Assembly: GCA_016710285.1 (NCBI GenBank)
Contig: JADJXR010000001.1
Span: forward strand, 4,032,501 to 4,096,500
Direction of reading: 5' to 3'
From: Chlorobiota bacterium
Lineage (GTDB): Bacteria; Bacteroidota; Ignavibacteria; OLB7
Length of the DNA: 64,000 bases
Shown here: positions 50,495 through 59,693 of the stretch, piece after piece
How the letters are laid out: each line of letters begins with the position of its first letter
Numbering within the stretch: the stretch's first letter is position 1
Notes under the pieces: generated by a model
The model's input: only the letters and a program-made list of their open reading frames with translations
Database searches by the model: none
What the model was told of the DNA's origin: nothing
Translations under genes and position numbers: made by a program

Positions 50495-51265
50495 GTGCTA
50501 ACACGAACCCGCCACGCGCTTGCCGAAATAGGAAGCCACGCCTTATTTATCGGGAAATTTTTTCGCGGCATCTTCGTTCCCCCCTACGAATTCCGCCAGA
50601 TCGTTCGGCATATTGATGAATTAGGGGCGTTATCGCTTCCGCTAACGTTGGTTATCAACTTCATCATGGGGCTGATTCTTGCCATGCAAGCCCGGCCAAC
50701 AATGGTGCGGTTTGGCGCAACGGCGTTTATCCCCGCGCTGGTGACCCGCTCGCTAACGATTGAGTTGGCGCCGGTTATCACCGCGTTGGTGGTTGCCGGG
50801 CGCGTTGCCTCGGGCATTGCAGCCGAGCTTGGCTCGATGAAAGTAACCGAGCAGATTGAAGCGATGGAGTGTTCGGGGATCAACCCGTACCGTTATTTAG
50901 TGATCCCCCGGGTTATCGCCCTTGTGATCCTGATGCCGCTGCTGACGCTGTGCGCCGATTTCATCGGCATTTTTGGCAGCTACATTGCCGAGTATATTGC
51001 CACCGGGGCAACAACGGAATACTACTACAGCCAGGTGATTGACTCCCTCTATTTCACCGATGTAATGCCAGGGGTGTTCAAGACCGCATTTTTCGGGTTT
51101 GCCATTGCGATGATCGGTTGCTACAAAGGCTTCCATGTTGGGGGCGGCACCGAAGGCGTTGGCAAAGCCACCACCGGCGCAGTGGTGCTCTCCTCCTTCT
51201 GGATACTGGTGATTGATATGATTATGGTGAAGCTGATTATCACCTACTTCCCGGATCCGTTTTAG
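50495..51265 (+). CDS. mlaE: MlaE-family lipid ABC transporter permease
   Basis: 256 aa from a GTG. Five or six membrane helices; M-G-L-I-L-A-M-Q-A, the conserved A-G-R-V-A-S-G-I-A-A-E-L-G-S-M-K-V-T-E-Q-I-E-A-M coupling segment, and G-C-Y-K-G-F-H-V-G-G-G-T-E-G-V-G are MlaE/YrbE hallmarks. With MlaF (ATPase) and MlaD (MCE protein) it moves phospholipids between outer and inner membranes. In this window its partners lie beyond an inserted R-M pair. Confidence 0.95.
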   Translation: MLTRTRHALAEIGSHALFIGKFFRGIFVPPYEFRQIVRHIDELGALSLPLTLVINFIMGLILAMQARPTMVRFGATAFIPALVTRSLTIELAPVITALVVAGRVASGIAAELGSMKVTEQIEAMECSGINPYRYLVIPRVIALVILMPLLTLCADFIGIFGSYIAEYIATGATTEYYYSQVIDSLYFTDVMPGVFKTAFFGFAIAMIGCYKGFHVGGGTEGVGKATTGAVVLSSFWILVIDMIMVKLIITYFPDPF

Positions 51266-51277
51266 CGGAGGGAGAAA

Positions 51278-52309
51278 ATGCCAAGAATGAAGACCACAGT
51301 TGAAGAAATCGAAAGAACCGCTTGCTTGTACTGGCCGGAGCATCTGACTTCAACGGCATCGGACATCAGCATGCTTCCATTGCTATTGCAAACCCAGGAT
51401 AAATTTATTAGTGTGCTGAAATGCTCGGATAAATCGCCAACAGCTTGGCAAAAGGTGGTTACGGATTTCAGCTCATTATCGCCAAATGTTTTCCTTAAAC
51501 ATTTGATGGTGCTTACAGATATTGGAGGGGAGCGGCTTCAAAGGTTTGCCAAAGATTTTGACACTCTGTTCCCCACGGGAAGCATGGAATATGCTTGGGA
51601 TGGCAAAACCTACATTCACACATTCGGCAGCGGAAAAAAGAATTGGAGTAATGCCGCGCTAAAGGTTGATAAATCGGTGTTGCATCGGCCTCACGAATTC
51701 AATAAGGAGATGGTGGATGTCTCAATGCTATTGCTATGGGGATCATCAACCATTAAGAATGCGGAACTCCCCGCTGAGCTTATCGAAAAATGCTCAGTTG
51801 GGCAGATGCTCGGGAAGCCAAGCGTGATTGATGAATTTGTCAAACAGCGGTATTTATACGTAAGCCGTATCACGGGCGGCTCTACGTCGAATGATCTTGG
51901 CCATAGCTGCGAGCAATATGCAAAAAGCGTTCTTCAGCAAGGGTTGCCCGATAATATCATCTACAAAGGCCATACCATTGAAGGCATCTCACACAACAGC
52001 AGCAATTTGACTTCCTTCGACATCGTGTTTATGAATTTGGATACCCGTTCCTGCATTGCCATTGAAATCAGTTTTCAGGTGACGACCAATTCTGTCATCG
52101 AAAGGAAAGCTGCTCTGGCAAAATCGAGGATAGAGTTACTTCATAGGAAGGGGCACAAGGTTGGATACGTTGTTGATGGGTCTGGGAATTTTCAACGTAG
52201 GAATGCCATCAACACCATTATTCGGTACAGTGACATCGTTGTAAATTTTTCGGAATCGGGCTTGCGTGATTTACGTGACTTCATCTCTACAAACCTATCT
52301 TCCAAATAG
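51278..52309 (+). CDS. Putative type II restriction endonuclease (partner of the following methyltransferase)
   Basis: 343 aa with GGAGGG upstream of the ATG. No overall family assignment, but about residues 247-275 read T-S-F-D-(14 residues)-E-I-S-F-Q-V-T-T-N-S-V-I-E-R-K, a pattern that looks like a PD-(D/E)xK-type active site with Asp, Glu and a Gln/Lys substitution. It precedes a DNA cytosine methyltransferase by 2 nt. Position, lower GC than the flanks and the motif make it a restriction enzyme candidate; specificity unknown. No controller (C) gene is present. Confidence 0.65.
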   Translation: MPRMKTTVEEIERTACLYWPEHLTSTASDISMLPLLLQTQDKFISVLKCSDKSPTAWQKVVTDFSSLSPNVFLKHLMVLTDIGGERLQRFAKDFDTLFPTGSMEYAWDGKTYIHTFGSGKKNWSNAALKVDKSVLHRPHEFNKEMVDVSMLLLWGSSTIKNAELPAELIEKCSVGQMLGKPSVIDEFVKQRYLYVSRITGGSTSNDLGHSCEQYAKSVLQQGLPDNIIYKGHTIEGISHNSSNLTSFDIVFMNLDTRSCIAIEISFQVTTNSVIERKAALAKSRIELLHRKGHKVGYVVDGSGNFQRRNAINTIIRYSDIVVNFSESGLRDLRDFISTNLSSK

Positions 52310-52311
52310 CG

Positions 52312-53583
52312 ATGATAAAATTCGTTGATCTTTTCTCAGGTATCGGTGGAATACGGTTGGGCTTTCAGCAAGCGTTGCAAAAGCGGGGCATCTCATCAGT
52401 GTGTGTTAAATCCTCTGAGGTTGACAAATATGCCTGTGAAACATACTCATCAAATTTTCAAGAGAACTCTTACACTGATGTCAAAGACATTGAAGAAGTA
52501 GAAGCATTCGATGTTCTGCTTGCCGGCTTCCCTTGCCAATCATTTTCTTATGCCGGCAAGCAGTTAGGATTTGCAGATACCAGAGGAACGTTATTCTTTG
52601 AAATTGAAAGGCTACTAAAAAAATACCGACCTAAACTCTGCTTTCTTGAGAATGTGCGTGGGCTTACAACCCATGATAATGGTAGAACGTTCCGCACAAT
52701 CATTCGTTCTCTTGAGGATATCGGGTATAGAATAGAGTTTCGTCTTTTGAATTCAAGCAATTACGGAATCCCTCAAAACAGAGTGCGGATTTACATTGTA
52801 GCATCCTTAGATGCAAAGCCTAAAATCACTTTACCAAGCGACGTAGGATCAAGTGATTCGCACAGCTTTATTGCATACTCGCAATCGTTAGATCTGTTCA
52901 ACAACAAAGCCGTTTCGGTTGTGAGAGACATACTGGAGGATAATCCAGACAGCAAGTACGACTGCTCGCCATGGTTCACTGCTAAGTTGAGCCAAATTGT
53001 TGGAGGAAATCTAAAAAAACTAAACGGCGTTCGGTTAATTGATACTCGGCACGGGAACTCTATCCATTCATGGGACATAGGGATTAAAGGTGCTTGTAAT
53101 ATCCAAGAAATCAATTTTATGAACCTATTGATCTCTAACCGCAGGCGGCATATTTTTGGTACGCACCAGGATGGTAAAGCCTTGACACTTGAGCAAATCC
53201 AGCATTTTTACACCAAACCTGATATTCACGACGTAATTGATGGATTGTTAGATAAAGGGTACTTGAGAGAAGAGAATGGTAGATATAACCCTGTTTGCGG
53301 GAATATGTCATTCGAGGTGTTTAAATTTCTTGATCCCGATAGCATATCAATCACGCTGACCGCCTCCGACTCTCACAAACTCGGCGTTTATCATAATCAT
53401 CGCCTGCGAAGGCTAACTCCAAGAGAATGTGCACGATTACAAGGCTTCCCCGATTCTTTCACATTGCATCCAAACGACACGTACGCCTATCGGCAAATAG
53501 GTAATGCTGTTAGCGTCCCTGTGATTGAGCAGCTTTTTTCTAATTATTTTCAAAACAATACGATTTCCCTTTTCAGCGATTAA
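52312..53583 (+). CDS. DNA (cytosine-5)-methyltransferase
   Basis: 423 aa with all core C5-MTase motifs: I D-L-F-S-G-I-G-G-I-R-L-G-F, IV G-F-P-C-Q-S-F-S-Y-A-G (catalytic Cys), VI F-L-E-N-V-R-G, VIII Q-N-R-V-R-I-Y, X Y-R-Q-I-G-N-A-V-S-V-P-V. The target-recognition region (about 205-355) is large and has a winged-helix-like stretch (I-H-D-V-I-D-G-L-L-D-K-G-Y-L). The recognised sequence cannot be read off. AT-rich codon use unlike neighbours. It is the modification half of a type II R-M pair. Confidence 0.96.
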   Translation: MIKFVDLFSGIGGIRLGFQQALQKRGISSVCVKSSEVDKYACETYSSNFQENSYTDVKDIEEVEAFDVLLAGFPCQSFSYAGKQLGFADTRGTLFFEIERLLKKYRPKLCFLENVRGLTTHDNGRTFRTIIRSLEDIGYRIEFRLLNSSNYGIPQNRVRIYIVASLDAKPKITLPSDVGSSDSHSFIAYSQSLDLFNNKAVSVVRDILEDNPDSKYDCSPWFTAKLSQIVGGNLKKLNGVRLIDTRHGNSIHSWDIGIKGACNIQEINFMNLLISNRRRHIFGTHQDGKALTLEQIQHFYTKPDIHDVIDGLLDKGYLREENGRYNPVCGNMSFEVFKFLDPDSISITLTASDSHKLGVYHNHRLRRLTPRECARLQGFPDSFTLHPNDTYAYRQIGNAVSVPVIEQLFSNYFQNNTISLFSD

Positions 53584-53603
53584 ATGCTTTATCAATCATC
53601 ATA

Positions 53604-54329
53604 ATGATCCGGATTACCGATCTACATAAAAGTTTTGGGGCTGTTGCTCCGGCGTGCGGGATTAACCTGACGGTGAAGCGTAGCACCACCACCACGGTGG
53701 TTGGTCGCTCCGGCACCGGAAAAAGCGTGTTGCTGAAAAGCATCGTCGGATTAATTGAACCCGACCGCGGGAGCATTCTTGTGGATACTATCGAGGTTGT
53801 TGGCGCGAAGCCGAAGGTGCTGGAAGAAATTCGCAAAAAAGTTGGCTACGTTTTCCAGAGCGGTGCGTTGTATGATTCGATGACCGTGGGCGAAAACCTT
53901 GCATTCCCGCTGCAACGCACAAAAAAAGAACTCTCCTGGAGTGAAATCAAGGATCGTGTTGCCCATTATTTGGAGCAAGTTGGTTTGCCGGAAAAACTCA
54001 ACACCATGCCAAGCGAGCTTAGCGGCGGGCAACGCAAGCGCATTGGGGTGGCACGAACAATTATCACCGAGCCGGAATGCCTGCTGTACGACGAGCCAAC
54101 AACCGGGCTTGACCCCCAAACCACTCGCGAAATTTCCGAGCTTATTTTGCACCTTCGCGACAACCTAAAAATTACCGGAATAGTTGTCACCCATGATCCC
54201 TATTGCTTGAAAATCGTTTCCGATAATGTTGCCTACATTGAAGGTGGAGTAATTGCGTTCGAGGGGGCTTTGGAAGAAGCAAAGCATTCCAATCACGAGT
54301 TTCTGCAAACATTTTTCTCACTTGACTAA
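53604..54329 (+). CDS. mlaF: MlaF-family lipid ABC transporter ATPase
   Basis: 241 aa. Walker A G-R-S-G-T-G-K-S-V (about residue 35), Q-loop F-Q-S-G-A-L-Y-D-S-M-T-V, signature L-S-G-G-Q-R-K-R-I-G, Walker B L-L-Y-D-E-P-T-T-G-L-D-P and switch V-T-H-D. The Q-S-G-A-L-F/Y-D-S-M-T-V stretch is characteristic of MlaF (Mkl) proteins. It resumes the Mla operon 20 nt after the methyltransferase stop. Confidence 0.95.
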   Translation: MIRITDLHKSFGAVAPACGINLTVKRSTTTTVVGRSGTGKSVLLKSIVGLIEPDRGSILVDTIEVVGAKPKVLEEIRKKVGYVFQSGALYDSMTVGENLAFPLQRTKKELSWSEIKDRVAHYLEQVGLPEKLNTMPSELSGGQRKRIGVARTIITEPECLLYDEPTTGLDPQTTREISELILHLRDNLKITGIVVTHDPYCLKIVSDNVAYIEGGVIAFEGALEEAKHSNHEFLQTFFSLD

Positions 54330-54368
54330 CCACGCTACCGACGAACCATCACTAAGCCAATCATAACC

Positions 54369-55457
54369 ATGAACAGCCATAACGCTCAATCCACGCAGCA
54401 ACAGAGCCACACCGGGCAAGCCCCAGTGATGGTGACAGGGAAGGACAAAACAAAACGCCTTGTTCGTGCAGGCATTTTCTCAATGATTGGGTTGGCTATC
54501 CTTGTTCTTGGGGTGTTTGTCATCGGCGATAAACAGAAAATGTTCTCCGATACGTTCGCGGTCTATACCCGATTTAAATCGGTGGAAGGCCTGAAATCTG
54601 GAGCATTGGTGATGCTGAACGGAATTAAAATTGGGGTGGTGAATAGGGTGCAGCTAAAAATGGATACGGCAACGTTCGTGCGAATTGACATGGTGCTTGA
54701 TGGAGATTACCACGATTACATTCGAACCTCAACCTACGCCACGATTGACCAACAAGGGCTGATTGGTGATAAACTTATCACCTTAACCATGGCCGATAAT
54801 TCCGCCCCGCTGGTCCGCGATGGCGACTACATCCCATCCATCCCCCCCACCAACTATCTTGCCATTGTTGACGAAGCCCGCAGCATTGTTAAGAATGCCC
54901 AAAATATCACCGGCTCCATTGATACCCTGCTCCTCCGATTCCGCAAAGGGGAAGGGACCTTGGGGAAATTGCTGACCGATGAAGCCGCGTATAATAACCT
55001 GGTGGGTATTTCAGCCGAAGCAGAAAAATTGTTTGCGGAGACAGGAAGGCAATTCAACGAGATGAGCACCACGCTCAATAAAGCCACAAAAAATGTTGAT
55101 AATATCACGCTGGAAACGCAGAAGCTGGTGACAGACATTGGACAAGGGAAAGGAACCTTTGGGGCATTGCTCTACGACCGCTCCTTATATGACTCGCTGG
55201 AAACATTGGTTGGGAATTTGAGCGTTACTGCAAATTCCGCCAGCTTTGCCGCCAAGGAATTTGGAATAAATATGCGCGGTCTGCGGAGCAGTTGGTTGGT
55301 GGGTGGGCTTTTCTCTGGCGGGGAAGATGAGATAAAAACAACCGAATTGCAGAATAAATTGATAGAAATTCGGCTGCAAGAATTGCAACGGCAGGAGCAA
55401 CTGCTGAAGGAGCGTGAAGCAGAATTGCTACGGCAGCAGCAACAGTCGCGGCGGTGA
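54369..55457 (+). CDS. mlaD: MCE-domain lipid-binding protein (MlaD family)
   Basis: 362 aa. Polar Gln/Ser N-terminus, one membrane anchor (about 33-55), an MCE domain (about 63-140; F-K-S-V-E-G-L-K-S-G-A-L-V-M-L-N-G-I-K-I-G and G-L-I-G-D-K-L-I-T-L) and a long helical C-terminal region ending in a Gln/Arg/Glu-rich coil. MlaD forms the hexameric periplasmic lipid ring of the MlaEF complex. The C-terminus is longer than in E. coli MlaD. Start is 39 nt after mlaF. Confidence 0.93.
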   Translation: MNSHNAQSTQQQSHTGQAPVMVTGKDKTKRLVRAGIFSMIGLAILVLGVFVIGDKQKMFSDTFAVYTRFKSVEGLKSGALVMLNGIKIGVVNRVQLKMDTATFVRIDMVLDGDYHDYIRTSTYATIDQQGLIGDKLITLTMADNSAPLVRDGDYIPSIPPTNYLAIVDEARSIVKNAQNITGSIDTLLLRFRKGEGTLGKLLTDEAAYNNLVGISAEAEKLFAETGRQFNEMSTTLNKATKNVDNITLETQKLVTDIGQGKGTFGALLYDRSLYDSLETLVGNLSVTANSASFAAKEFGINMRGLRSSWLVGGLFSGGEDEIKTTELQNKLIEIRLQELQRQEQLLKEREAELLRQQQQSRR

Positions 55458-55494
55458 TGCTGGGCTGGGACGCGGTTTCTGTTGTGCCAGCGAT

Positions 55495-55812
55495 TTACGG
55501 ATGCGGAGCCATCATCACCAGCAGCACCGCTTCGGTTTCGGAATCGTTGCGGACACCGTGCGGAACCCCAGCCGGGGCAGCGCACGATTCGCCCGCAACC
55601 AACAGGCGTTCCTCCTGGCCCAGGGTGCAAACGCACTCCCCTTCCAGCACGAAATAGACCTTATCGTTGTCGGCATGGCTGTGAACTTTTTGCGACTGCC
55701 CGCGGCGCAGGCAATAAAGATCGGCGAACATCCGGTGCGATTCGAACAAGTTTATTTTCACCATTTTCTCATCGCTGAAACGGATGAGCTTGCGGTAATT
55801 CGGTAGGAACAT
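55495..55812 (-). CDS. Small cupin-domain protein
   Basis: 105 aa single-domain cupin. Motif 1 H-S-H-A-D-N-D-K-V-Y-F-V-L-E-G and motif 2 A-G-V-P-H-G-V-R-N are present, giving a 2-His plus Glu/His metal site. Function cannot be predicted for small cupins. It is convergent with mlaD (37-nt gap). The start ATG is followed by a short strand leading to the cupin. Confidence 0.88.
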   Translation of the reverse strand: MFLPNYRKLIRFSDEKMVKINLFESHRMFADLYCLRRGQSQKVHSHADNDKVYFVLEGECVCTLGQEERLLVAGESCAAPAGVPHGVRNDSETEAVLLVMMAPHP

Positions 55813-55867
55813 TGCTGGAAAGGGTTGTTGTGCCTGATAAAAAAACGCCGCTAAAAAAAACGCCGCT

Positions 55868-55910
55868 AAAAAAATGCCGCCCCGAAAAAAATTCGGGACG
55901 GCATTTTTTT
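55868..55910 (-). terminator. Terminator of htpG
   Basis: A symmetric hairpin (AAAAAAATGCCG-x-CCCGAA with TTCGGG-x-CGGCATTTTTTT) starts 3 nt beyond the htpG stop; the A run gives a T tail on the minus strand. Upstream there is a 15-bp direct repeat of CGCCGCTAAAAAAAA (55846-55860 and 55861-55874), probably slippage debris. Confidence 0.85.
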
Positions 55911-55913
55911 CTG

Positions 55914-57854
55914 TTAGGATTTCACCATCAAATTGGCAACAAGGCGGCTGAATCGTGCGGGATCCGGCAGCTCGCCCCCCTCAGCAAGAATTGCCTGGCC
56001 ATACAGCAGGTCAATGTAATCCCCCAGTTGTGGGTCGCTTACGTTGTCCGATTGCATTGCCAACAGCTTCCCAAGCACCGGGTGGTCCGGGTTCACCTCC
56101 ATAATTCGCTTGCTGCGTGGCGGCTCCTGGCCCATTGCCCGCATGATTTTTTCCATTTGCGGGGTCATGTCATGTTCGTCGGCAACAAGGCAGGCGGCCG
56201 ATGAACGGAGCCGGTTGCTGATGCGAACCTCCTTCACATCATCGTGCAGCCGCTCCTTGATTGCCCCAAGCAACGCCCCAAATTCCTCGGTTTTCTCCTT
56301 CCGCTCTTTTTCCTGCTCCTTTTTCTCCTCGCCACTTCCCAAATCAACGTCGCCACGGGTGATGGATTGGAATTTCTTCCCTTTGAACTCCTCCACCATT
56401 CCGGTCCAGATTGCATCAATGGCATCGCTAAGAAGGATCACCTCGTGCCCACGGTCGCGGAAGGCCTCAAGGTGGGGCGAGTTCCGCAGCACGCTAAGAT
56501 TTTCGCCGGTGATATACCAGATTGCTTCCTGCCCCTCCTTCATCCTTTCGATATACTCACTCAGCGTGGCCACCCCTTCCCCGTTGGTGGTGTTGAACAT
56601 CCCCAATCCCAGCAACTGCTCGCGGTTCTCCTCATCCTGATAGACCCCCTCCTTCAATACGCTGCCGAACTCACTCCAAAAAGCCTTGTATTTCTCGCCG
56701 TCGCTGTCGCGAAGCTCGCCCAAAGTGTCCAGCACTTTTTTGGTGATCCGCTTCCGCATCAGCTGGATTTGGCGGTTTTGCTGAAGGATTTCGCGGCTGA
56801 TGTTCAGCGGAAGGTCCTCGGAATCCACCACGCCTTTCACGAACCGCAGGTAGGTGGGCAACAGGTCCTTGGCATCTTCCATAATGAACACCCGCTTCAC
56901 GTACAGATTCAGCCCGTGAACCCCCTCGCGTGTGAACAGGTCCATCGGCGCACGCGACGGGATAAACAGAAGCGCGAAATACTCAAACGTCCCTTCGGCG
57001 CGGAAATGGATTGCGCGAAGTGGGTCGCTCCAATCGTGGCCGATATGCTTGTAGAATTCGTTGTACTCGGTTTGCTGAATTTCGCTTGCCGGGCGGGTCC
57101 AGAGGGCCTTCATGGAGTTGATCGTCTCCTGGCGAATGACCGTCCCACGCTCGGTTACCAGTGCCGCGTTGTTGTTTTTATCATCGTCGGTGGCGGGCTT
57201 TTCGGTGCGGAGCTGGATGGGGTAGCTGACGAAATCGCTGTACTTCTTGATGATGCTCCGAATAGTCCATTCGTCGGCATAATCGTTCATGGCATCTTCG
57301 TGGTCCACCGGCTTCAGGTGAAGCGTGACGGTGGTTCCGTGGCCGGTGCGTTCGGCTTCCTGAATCGTGTAGGTTCCGTCGCCGGTGGATTCCCATTGCC
57401 ATGCCGATGATTCGCCGGCGCGGCGCGTCAGCAGCGTGACGCGGTCGGCAATCATAAAGGTGGAGTAGAAGCCAACGCCGAACTGGCCGATCAGGTCCGC
57501 GCTGACCGCTTCCCCCCCTTCCGATTTTGATTTCAGCATCGTCAAAAATTCGCGGGTTCCGCTGCGGGCAATCGTGCCGATGTTCGTCACGATTTCCTGG
57601 CGGTTCATCCCAATGCCGTTGTCGGTGATGCTAACGGTGCGGGCTTCGTTGTCGAACTCGATACGGATGGCGGGGTCGCTCCATTCCCCCCGAAGCTCCT
57701 CGTTCTGGAGCGATTCGATGCGGAGTTTGTCCAGGGCATCGGAGCTGTTGCTGATCAATTCGCGAAGGACGATGTCCTTGTTTGAATAGACTGAGTGGAT
57801 CATCAGGTCCAGAAGCTGTCTGGCCTCGGTCTGAAATTCCATTCGTTCCTGCAT
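55914..57854 (-). CDS. htpG: Molecular chaperone HtpG (Hsp90)
   Basis: 646 aa, full-length. The GHKL ATPase domain has R-E-L-I-S-N-S-S-D-A-L-D-K-L-R, D-N-G-I-G-M and G-T-I-A-R-S-G-T; Q-F-G-V-G-F-Y-S-x-F-M is also present. The middle domain has N-I-S-R-E-I-L-Q, and the C-terminal dimerisation domain ends near K-S. Cytosolic chaperone for client proteins under stress. ATG 57854 is followed four codons later by another Met that could also serve. The C-terminal MEEVD of eukaryotic forms is absent, as expected. Confidence 0.97.
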   Translation of the reverse strand: MQERMEFQTEARQLLDLMIHSVYSNKDIVLRELISNSSDALDKLRIESLQNEELRGEWSDPAIRIEFDNEARTVSITDNGIGMNRQEIVTNIGTIARSGTREFLTMLKSKSEGGEAVSADLIGQFGVGFYSTFMIADRVTLLTRRAGESSAWQWESTGDGTYTIQEAERTGHGTTVTLHLKPVDHEDAMNDYADEWTIRSIIKKYSDFVSYPIQLRTEKPATDDDKNNNAALVTERGTVIRQETINSMKALWTRPASEIQQTEYNEFYKHIGHDWSDPLRAIHFRAEGTFEYFALLFIPSRAPMDLFTREGVHGLNLYVKRVFIMEDAKDLLPTYLRFVKGVVDSEDLPLNISREILQQNRQIQLMRKRITKKVLDTLGELRDSDGEKYKAFWSEFGSVLKEGVYQDEENREQLLGLGMFNTTNGEGVATLSEYIERMKEGQEAIWYITGENLSVLRNSPHLEAFRDRGHEVILLSDAIDAIWTGMVEEFKGKKFQSITRGDVDLGSGEEKKEQEKERKEKTEEFGALLGAIKERLHDDVKEVRISNRLRSSAACLVADEHDMTPQMEKIMRAMGQEPPRSKRIMEVNPDHPVLGKLLAMQSDNVSDPQLGDYIDLLYGQAILAEGGELPDPARFSRLVANLMVKS

Positions 57855-58032
57855 AATTCTTTGATTGATTGAGTGGATAGTAGCAAGCTAAAAGTCTGTG
57901 CGTGTGCGTTGCGCGGCGGTGCATTGCCCACGGGCGTGCAACCCACGGCGGCAACGCGCAAAAATAGCACGGAGCAACGGCGGAAGGCCTCCCCCGAAAA
58001 AACCATTTACGATACCGGCAACGGCAACTGGC

Positions 58033-58062
58033 TTGGCGCAAGCGGTTTCCTCCCTACCTTTG
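58033..58062 (+). promoter_or_regulatory. Candidate promoter for the 58.1-kb lipoprotein
   Basis: TTGG at 58033-58036 and a perfect TACCTTTG at 58055-58062 are spaced by 18 bases. The leader to the ATG at 58113 is about 44 nt. Confidence 0.5.
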
Positions 58063-58112
58063 GGTTCCTTTGAACTCCTGCCACTGTTGCCGTGCAACCG
58101 TTGTTGAATCGA

Positions 58113-59066
58113 ATGTTCTTGTTTGGCTATCTGAACTATCTGGGCTGTTTGTTTGCCGCCACGGTTGTTGCCGGCGCGCTGATGCTGGGCGGTTGCGGGG
58201 GCGATGATCCCCCCGCTCGCGACCCCGCGCCCATGCCCATAGCAACGCCCCCCGACACCATCTTCCATCTGCCAAATTTCCCGGCCGGGCGGCAGCTTGA
58301 CACCACGTTTGCGCTGGACCTTGATGGCGACCACCAGCCGGAGCAGATCGTCACCAGCCTTGCCGACCGTGCGATGATTCCGAACGGGGCGCGGGCGGAC
58401 CTGATCCAGGTTTTCCGGCAGGACCCGAAGACCCGGCATTGGGCGCAAGCCATGTCCGACAGCGCGTTCTGGATGATGACCCTTTCCACCCTTGATGCCA
58501 CCGGCGACCGCCACCCCGACATCGTTGCCGAACTCTACTCCGGCGGGAACGACGACGTTGCCGCGCGCGGGATGCTGATCTGCTCGGGCGATTCAGGCCC
58601 CGTGCGCCTGATCCTCCGTGCCGACCGTGGCGCGCCGAAGTTCGCGCCACCGCTTCCGCACGTTCAGGGGAAAGGGGTGCTGATGCACGATCTTCTGTGG
58701 CCGGTCTTCACCTCGCACGCAGCTGCGCGAAGCTACGTCAGCGACGTTTTGGCGTTTGCGGACGGCGCGTTCCGAAGCATGAACAACCGGCAGGCGGGGT
58801 TCTATCTGGAGGCGGCGCAGCAGCAGTTGGAGGAATACCGAACTGCCCGCAAAGACTTGCAGGGGGACACCATCACCGTGGAGGAGGATGTGCGGTTGTT
58901 TGCCCCGGCGGCGTTGGCGTTGCTGGCGTTGGAGCGTGCCAACGGTGCCCGCGCAATGCGGAGTTTCTGGGATTCCGAGTCGGAGTTTTTGCGCCAGCGG
59001 TTGCCCGGGGTTCAATTCCAAGAGTTGGATTCGATCTACGCCGCAGGGGTGGAGCGATTGCGGTAA
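58113..59066 (+). CDS. Predicted lipoprotein with FG-GAP/VCBS-like N-terminal segment
   Basis: 317 aa. The signal ends in lipobox L-G-G-C. The next 150 residues have D-L-D-G-D-H-Q-P-E-Q-I and T-L-D-A-T-G-D-R-H-P-D-I-V, acidic loops like those of FG-GAP/VCBS propeller blades, but only about two blades. The C-terminal half is helical (Q-A-G-F-Y-L-E-A-A-Q-Q-Q-L-E-E-Y). A GTG seven codons earlier is an alternative start. Role unknown. It is followed after 65 nt by a LytR_C protein gene. Confidence 0.75.
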   Translation: MFLFGYLNYLGCLFAATVVAGALMLGGCGGDDPPARDPAPMPIATPPDTIFHLPNFPAGRQLDTTFALDLDGDHQPEQIVTSLADRAMIPNGARADLIQVFRQDPKTRHWAQAMSDSAFWMMTLSTLDATGDRHPDIVAELYSGGNDDVAARGMLICSGDSGPVRLILRADRGAPKFAPPLPHVQGKGVLMHDLLWPVFTSHAAARSYVSDVLAFADGAFRSMNNRQAGFYLEAAQQQLEEYRTARKDLQGDTITVEEDVRLFAPAALALLALERANGARAMRSFWDSESEFLRQRLPGVQFQELDSIYAAGVERLR

Positions 59067-59131
59067 GGCCATCCCCACAGAACGCGCCACTGAATAGAGA
59101 TCAAAACAGAGATTCGACAGAACGATTGGAG

Positions 59132-59638
59132 ATGAATCAACAAGCCCCACGACGTTTACGCGACCGCACCGCCCCCCCCGCAGCAAGCTCCACACCGGGC
59201 CGCCGCAAGGGGCGGTATCTGCTGGCGATTGTTCCGGCAACACTGCTGGTGCTGGTGCTGGGATATGCCTTGCTGGAACGGAACGTCATCCGCCCCAAAG
59301 TGGATTCGCAGGTGGAACGCACCGATATGTACGTGAAGGCCGGGGAGCATATCCAAGTCAACGTGGTGAACGCTTGCGGGGTGAATGGAGTTGCCGTGAA
59401 ATTCACCGAGTTCTTGCGCGCCCGGAAGTTCGATGTTCCGGAGTATGGAACCGAAAAAACGCTGGAGCGATACTCAAAAGTGATTGACCGAATCGGCGAC
59501 CCTGTGTCGGCACGGAAAATTGCCTACGCGCTTGGCATCCCCCCGGAACGGATCGAGACGGAGATTGACAGCAGCCTGTACCTGCGGGCCACGGTCATCA
59601 TCGGGGAGGATTACCTGAGTTTGCGCCCAATGAAATAA
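59132..59638 (+). CDS. LytR C-terminal (LytR_C) domain membrane protein
   Basis: 168 aa: basic/Pro-rich cytoplasmic N-terminus, one membrane helix (about 31-49) and a periplasmic LytR_C domain with I-Q-V-N-V-V-N-A-C-G-V-N-G-V-A and D-R-I-G-D-P-V-S-A-R-K-I-A. Such domains normally end LytR-CpsA-Psr proteins; here it is free-standing, a common form in this phylum, with unknown role in the envelope. ATG chosen because GGAG precedes it; longer upstream frame lies within the previous gene. Confidence 0.85.
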   Translation: MNQQAPRRLRDRTAPPAASSTPGRRKGRYLLAIVPATLLVLVLGYALLERNVIRPKVDSQVERTDMYVKAGEHIQVNVVNACGVNGVAVKFTEFLRARKFDVPEYGTEKTLERYSKVIDRIGDPVSARKIAYALGIPPERIETEIDSSLYLRATVIIGEDYLSLRPMK

Positions 59639-59693
59639 TCCCCACCACCCGAACCGCACGGCGGCCTCCCCCCCCTCACTCTGCTATCCCCTG

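Noticed and set aside
55846..55910. Functional direct-repeat element
   Set aside because: The 15-bp CGCCGCTAAAAAAAA duplication abuts the htpG terminator and is most simply replication slippage in an A run.
56244..57410. 388-codon plus-strand frame antisense to htpG
   Set aside because: Shadow of htpG.
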